A stretch of 7,553 nucleotides of DNA from Flectobacillus roseus. Lineage in GTDB: Bacteria > Bacteroidota > Bacteroidia > Cytophagales > Spirosomataceae. This document shows positions 4,739-7,553 of the stretch, piece by piece. Made by a program: the position numbers and the translations under genes. The stretch lies in the NCBI RefSeq assembly GCF_030056665.1, contig NZ_JASHIG010000078.1. One strand, 5' to 3'. Positions within the stretch are counted from its first letter, which is position 1. Each line of letters starts with the position of its first letter. The notes under the pieces were generated by a model. The model made no database searches, was not told where the DNA came from, and worked only from the letters and a program-made list of their open reading frames with translations.

Positions 4739-5533
4739 ATGGAGGATATCGCACGTGTCGGCATTGGGGCAAGAGTACCTGAACAGACTAAACGAAATCT
4801 TGAAGTAGAAGCTAGTGTTTTCGGATTTGAAGGGCTATCAGCTTTGTTAAACTACTTAATTTTAAACAGAACGTTCCTCTACATCAACAGGCTTGATTAT
4901 GATTCCCATAAAGTTCATATCTGTCTGTCAGAACCTGAACTTTCTGAGCTATATGAGGTAGTTCAAAACCGAGAAAAAGGACAAAATGAAAGCCAAAAAC
5001 TGGATTTTCAGGACTTTTTAAAGGAGGTTTTTTTTACAGGTTTAGCCAAAATGGCGTTAACGCCCCCACACCCTCTCACTCAAAGCGCTGAAAATAGTGT
5101 AAACGCTGTTAACCAGCCGTTTACACGTGTTAACGCTAGCGTTAACGAAGTAAAACATGGCGTTAACGCCGTTAACGACAATCAATATGATGGGGAACAA
5201 CCAGATAAAAAACCAGAAATTCAGACGCAAAGCACGTTCTCTGTTAAGCTTCGTCTTGAAGAACTCGAAACACAGCTTCAGCAAGCACAACAGGAAGCAA
5301 TTTATTATCGCAGTCAGTACGAAAAACTATCGCTTGTACAAGCTTCTCAACAGGAGAACACGGCAAGCTATCAAGCATTGTCCATAAAGTTTGATGAACT
5401 ACTCAAGGGCTTGGAATATGTCTTTGGAATAGCGGCAGAACTTGCTAATGAGCCTCATTTTAGGGAGAGAGATTATACTCCAGAATACTTTGCTGAACTC
5501 TTGGAAAAATATGAAAGTACTAGCGGTAATTGA
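4739..5533 (+). CDS. Probable ribbon-helix-helix DNA-binding protein with C-terminal coiled coil, 264 aa
   Basis: Residues of about 5-44 (ARVGIGARVPEQTKRN, then SVFGFEGLSALLNYLILN) have the strand-helix-helix pattern of ribbon-helix-helix proteins: a short strand, 'VPEQTKRNLE', and a second helix after a Gly-containing turn. Residues 58-105 (KVHICLSEPELSELYEVV...DFQDFLKEVFFTGLAKM) look like a second, more diverged unit. A polar linker follows (about 106-165) with repeated Val-Asn pairs, whose DNA holds the GTTAAC array at 5053-5176. Residues of about 168-200 form a coiled coil (KLRLEELETQLQQAQQEA), and the C-terminus is helical. RHH proteins bind operators, plasmid centromeres or transfer/packaging sites as dimers. 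Position before an ATPase gene and embedded sites favour a DNA-recognition role. The last 23 bases overlap the 5511 start. RHH assignment is by eye; no close family is named. Confidence 0.65.
   Translation: MEDIARVGIGARVPEQTKRNLEVEASVFGFEGLSALLNYLILNRTFLYINRLDYDSHKVHICLSEPELSELYEVVQNREKGQNESQKLDFQDFLKEVFFTGLAKMALTPPHPLTQSAENSVNAVNQPFTRVNASVNEVKHGVNAVNDNQYDGEQPDKKPEIQTQSTFSVKLRLEELETQLQQAQQEAIYYRSQYEKLSLVQASQQENTASYQALSIKFDELLKGLEYVFGIAAELANEPHFRERDYTPEYFAELLEKYESTSGN
5053..5176 (+). promoter_or_regulatory. Phased array of GTTAAC sites inside a coding region
   Basis: GTTAAC occurs at 5056, 5108, 5129, 5141, 5162 and 5171; I saw it nowhere else in the window. The variant GTAAAC/GTTTAC occurs at 5099 and 5119 within an exact inverted pair GTGTAAACG/CGTTTACAC. 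Perfect palindromes are GGCGTTAACGCC at 5053-5064 and 5159-5170, and GTTAACGCTAGCGTTAAC at 5129-5146. Site centres from 5101.5 to 5173.5 average about 10.3 bp apart if the weak site GTAAAAC at 5150-5156 is counted, so they line one helix face. Two sites (5056 and 5119) are read in other frames than Val-Asn, which argues for selection on DNA, not only on protein. This fits an iteron, pac-like or operator site. Confidence 0.7.
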
Positions 5534-5987
5534 CATAGATGATACCACTCATGCACCTCTCGAAGTTTGCAAAATCTACGATGAAGGAGACACAGCATTT
5601 TGGGATTCATTCTTTCAGGAGGCACTTAATAACCTCCAATATCGTAATCAGATTTCTAAGACAGAGGAGTTCAACCAAATACATCTAAAAGCGCTTTTCG
5701 AGATGCTTATCAAGCAAGGGGTGCTCACGACTCAAGGACTTCAGCTAGAACCATTGATTATGCACTCAGTGGAAAAGCATTATGCTCAAACAAAGTTTCG
5801 TTGGAGCTGGAGAAAGAAGAAAACGAAACAGCTTGAGGAAAAATACCTGCAAGCATCTTCGGCTTTTCAATCAAGGGTTAGGGAAAATCTTTGGACGGCT
5901 ACCATGCTTTGGGGTAAGAAGTTTATCAAGAGTACTCGAATCGGAAAAGCGATTATAGACGCATTCGAAAGACTAGACAAAAAATAA
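5511..5987 (+). CDS. Unrecognised 158-aa protein
   Basis: The frame is open upstream, but that part lies in the preceding gene. ATG 5511, inside the last 23 bases of that gene, gives a natural start MKVLAVIDIDDTTHAP. The front is a strand pair (VLAVIDIDDT ... EVCKIYDEGD), followed by a mainly helical body (DSFFQEALNNL, KALFEMLIKQGVL) and a basic segment (FRWSWRKKKTKQLEEKY) that could contact nucleic acid. The C-terminus is again basic and helical. DIDDT resembles HAD motif I, but the other HAD motifs and length are missing, so I do not call it a phosphatase. Overlap with the DNA-binding gene suggests joint function. No family recognised. Confidence 0.7.
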   Translation: MKVLAVIDIDDTTHAPLEVCKIYDEGDTAFWDSFFQEALNNLQYRNQISKTEEFNQIHLKALFEMLIKQGVLTTQGLQLEPLIMHSVEKHYAQTKFRWSWRKKKTKQLEEKYLQASSAFQSRVRENLWTATMLWGKKFIKSTRIGKAIIDAFERLDKK

Positions 5988-5994
5988 AATCATC

Positions 5995-6738
5995 ATGTTT
6001 GAGAATCTAAAAAATACTTTCAACAAGGGTAAAAGTGTGTTAGAATCCACACAACAATTCGCTCAAAATGTCAATAACATCACACAAGGTCCTGGGCTAT
6101 TCGGTTTAGCGGGTACTCCACAGCAAACGAGCGAAATTCCTCAGCAAAGTTATCCATATCAAGAGACGACAACTGTTAATTACCAGCAAGCAACCATTGC
6201 TCCAGTACAACCTACATTCGCAGCTCCCATCGAGCAGGTGGAAAAGAACCTGCGACAAGAAGCCAAGATTAACGCTCGAAGAATCTGTTCTGTACTACGC
6301 CAAAAGGGTGTGACCATGCGTGTACTGTTTACGATGGTGGTTAAAGACTTGGATGAAGAGAAAAAGCTTGAGGAGTACGAAAAGGAAAACGACCTCGACG
6401 AAATCGATGAAATCACTGATTTGCCTGACGAGATTAGAGTCGCTTTGCAAAACAAGATGAAACTTAAAGAGTTCACTAAGCTCACTACGAACATTGAAGA
6501 AGATTTACTGGAGCTTTTAGAAGATACTCTTTTCCAAAAGTACCGACTGGAGTATATGGCTGGTAAACATCAGATGATTTCGGAAATGGATATCATTAGT
6601 ATGTACACAACCATTATGACTACGCCAATCTATGAATTAGGTGCAGATATGTTGGTTGACAAGGCGCTCAAGTACAAGAAGCCAGCTATGGAATATGGTA
6701 AGCAACTCTTAGAAAAATTCACCAACAAGAAAACCTAA
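5995..6738 (+). CDS. Unrecognised 247-aa protein with Q/P/T-rich linker and acidic segment
   Basis: Three regions can be seen. Residues 1-30 are an amphipathic front helix (MFENLKNTFNKGKSVLE). Residues of about 31-80 are low-complexity and rich in Gln, Pro, Thr and Tyr (TPQQTSEIPQQSYPYQETT), a flexible linker. From about 82 the protein is helical (EKNLRQEAKINARRICSVLRQKG, then VLFTMVVKDL), with a very acidic piece at about 118-146, a helical middle and a C-terminus ending in a basic tail (YGKQLLEKFTNKKT). There is no signal peptide or clear transmembrane helix. It starts seven bases after the previous stop, within the operon. A linker between a short peptide and a helical domain suits a structural or adaptor protein. 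I recognise no family and assign no function. Confidence 0.7.
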   Translation: MFENLKNTFNKGKSVLESTQQFAQNVNNITQGPGLFGLAGTPQQTSEIPQQSYPYQETTTVNYQQATIAPVQPTFAAPIEQVEKNLRQEAKINARRICSVLRQKGVTMRVLFTMVVKDLDEEKKLEEYEKENDLDEIDEITDLPDEIRVALQNKMKLKEFTKLTTNIEEDLLELLEDTLFQKYRLEYMAGKHQMISEMDIISMYTTIMTTPIYELGADMLVDKALKYKKPAMEYGKQLLEKFTNKKT

Positions 6739-6739
6739 C

Positions 6740-6796
6740 ATGGAGAAGCTTGGACAATTTATCGAACTCATCGTATCACATATTATCCTAAAATAA
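6740..6796 (+). CDS. Possible 18-residue peptide gene
   Basis: ATG at 6740 lies one base after the previous stop (TAA 6736-6738) and the frame ends with TAA four bases before the next ATG at 6801. The peptide is MEKLGQFIELIVSHIILK, which would form an amphipathic or membrane-touching helix. The fit in a gap of only 62 bases matches the operon's tight style. It could be a true micro-protein, a translational bridge for the next gene, or chance. Confidence 0.4.
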   Translation: MEKLGQFIELIVSHIILK

Positions 6797-6800
6797 AACT

Positions 6801-7112
6801 ATGTTATTTGGATTATCCCCTGCAACTCTGCAAGAAAAAACAAGAGCCATTCAGGAGCATTGTATCAATATGGAAGTTTCTCATGAACACTCCTGTGGTG
6901 TTTGTGTCACAGTATCAGCCAACAGAATCAAAGGTTTAACTTATGATGCTGAAAAACATTCACCTGAGCAAGTAAAAGACGCCATCAATCAATGTTTTGA
7001 AAAATGGTCAAACGAAACCAAAGAATACTTCGAAACTAATATTGACACTATTTTGGAGTCAGTACCAAAAGTATTCCGACAAGAACTCAAAAACCAGCTA
7101 CTTGGTAGCTAA
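6801..7112 (+). CDS. YbaB/EbfC-like small protein, 103 aa
   Basis: The order of elements resembles the YbaB/EbfC nucleoid-associated family: an N-terminal helix (PATLQEKTRAIQEHC), a strand pair with GVCVTVSANRIKGLTYD where the family has 'g.V.V.gn.ki..i.id', then a long C-terminal helix (SPEQVKDAINQCFEKWSNETKEYFE). Length (103) is in the family's usual range of about 100-110. YbaB-type proteins bind DNA as dimers without strong sequence preference. Four cysteines are present but not in metal-binding spacing. It stands four bases after the mini-ORF and seven bases before the ATPase gene. The match is by pattern only, so another small alpha/beta protein is possible. Confidence 0.45.
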   Translation: MLFGLSPATLQEKTRAIQEHCINMEVSHEHSCGVCVTVSANRIKGLTYDAEKHSPEQVKDAINQCFEKWSNETKEYFETNIDTILESVPKVFRQELKNQLLGS

Positions 7113-7119
7113 TACAATT

Positions 7120-7553
7120 ATGGACTATCACTTGTACAAACGAATACAAGAAGCCCTGTCCAATAGTCCTCCTAACGCTGAACAACAAGCCTTCAACTGG
7201 CTTGTTGTGGGCGCTCAAAAAACAGCTAAGACCACCACAGTGCTTCAGCTTGCCTATATCATCCAAGCAATGGCCATGCAGAAGAAACTTATCAAAAAGG
7301 TGCTGATATATGATCCTATGTTTCATGAGTCTTTTGAGCCAGCAGGTATTAGGAAAGCCATAGGTTTCATCAACCCCAATTTTGTGCTACCGAACTACAA
7401 AGTCATTACAGTCGATGAAATTCAAAGCTTTGGGGCAAGTAAGGAGGATTATTACTGTTGGGCAGTCGTAAGAGATAGAGGCAGAAGGGTTCAGGACTTT
7501 TGTCAGGAGGCACTTACGTTGAAGAATGCCATCACCATACTCGATGATGTGGG
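7120..7553 (+). CDS. P-loop ATPase, 5' part (partial)
   Basis: Starts at ATG 7120, seven bases after the previous stop, and stays open to the window end (144 full codons). Residues 28-38 read LVVGAQKTAKT, a Walker A loop whose usual second Gly is Ala36 and whose Lys is 37. Residues 60-66 (KVLIYDP) form the next strand, as in VirD4/FtsK/Zot-like motor ATPases, where 'vlI.Dpn.e' follows the P-loop helix. Near the end, AITILDDV is a good Walker B strand with Asp-Asp. The middle piece VITVDEIQSF and VVRDRGRRVQDF also recalls packaging/Zot-like ATPases of mobile elements. A DNA-translocating motor is therefore the leading idea, with the DNA-binding protein of this operon as possible recognition partner. 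Subfamily is uncertain because the C-terminal half is missing. Confidence 0.65.
   Translation, partial: MDYHLYKRIQEALSNSPPNAEQQAFNWLVVGAQKTAKTTTVLQLAYIIQAMAMQKKLIKKVLIYDPMFHESFEPAGIRKAIGFINPNFVLPNYKVITVDEIQSFGASKEDYYCWAVVRDRGRRVQDFCQEALTLKNAITILDDV

Noticed and set aside
4515..5533. Toxin-antitoxin pair (small protein plus RHH protein)
   Set aside because: The 264-aa RHH-like protein is far larger than an antitoxin, and the 73-aa partner shows no toxin fold; the pair also belongs to a longer operon.
5511..5560. HAD-type phosphatase from the DIDDT motif
   Set aside because: Only motif I-like residues are present. The other HAD motifs are not visible and the protein is short and mostly helical.
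5687..5698. 12-bp palindrome AAAAGCGCTTTT
   Set aside because: Single occurrence inside a coding region, A/T-rich arms, no second copy; likely chance.
6180..6494. Long antisense open frame (104 codons on the - strand)
   Set aside because: It lies wholly within the 5995-6738 gene; its Ser/Phe-rich product is what the complement of an acidic, Lys/Glu-rich coding sequence gives.
1..7553. CRISPR array, tRNA, rRNA or insertion sequence
   Set aside because: No regular spacer-repeat array, no cloverleaf sequence, no rRNA-like stretch and no transposase gene or terminal inverted repeats were seen.

Overview
The window is AT-rich, compactly coded DNA. Start codons follow A/T-rich leaders with almost no Shine-Dalgarno-like sequence, and many genes touch or overlap by a few bases. 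This fits a member of the Bacteroidota. The dense packing, the many small unrecognised genes and the duplicated segments point to an accessory or mobile region (plasmid, integrated element or prophage-like island). No gene here proves which, and the taxonomic call is inference.

Left part (1-4043), all on the + strand. It begins with the 3' end of a small protein gene (1-174), start/stop-overlapped with an unrecognised gene (171-644). Three short genes follow (704-925, 915-1364, 1366-1728), then a long two-storey hairpin (1775-1839), a 66-aa gene (1856-2056) and a membrane/zinc-ribbon protein (2068-2391). Next come a broken second copy of the 171-644 gene (2400-2615), a small membrane protein (2659-2865) and an SGNH-type esterase with a C-terminal membrane anchor (2862-4043). 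Two kinds of junction repeat run through this part. Each covers the end of one gene and the start of the next: 651-711 with 2622-2684, and 866-930 with 1317-1381. This suggests that genes were duplicated and exchanged through shared junctions. Strong hairpins lie just upstream of several start codons.

Middle (4044-4514). A bidirectional intrinsic terminator (4064-4102) separates the esterase from a convergent small helix-turn-helix gene on the - strand (4123-4314). The divergent 200-base gap after it carries four tandem 11-bp repeats (4333-4376), a probable operator or centromere-like site.

Right part (4515-7553), a compact + strand operon. It encodes a 73-aa helical protein; a 264-aa protein with one or two ribbon-helix-helix-like regions, a linker and a coiled coil; two unrecognised proteins; an 18-aa mini-ORF; a YbaB/EbfC-like protein; and a P-loop ATPase cut by the window end. 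The linker-coding part of the 264-aa gene holds a dense array of GTTAAC sites at about one helical turn spacing, with perfect palindromes of 18 and 12 bp.

The best candidate for an undescribed system is this right-hand operon. It pairs a DNA-binding protein whose own gene contains a phased site array with a downstream motor-type ATPase. Similar arrangements are known for phage pac sites inside small-terminase genes and for iteron-bound partition or transfer proteins. Whether this one serves packaging, segregation, transfer or only autoregulation cannot be decided from the sequence.
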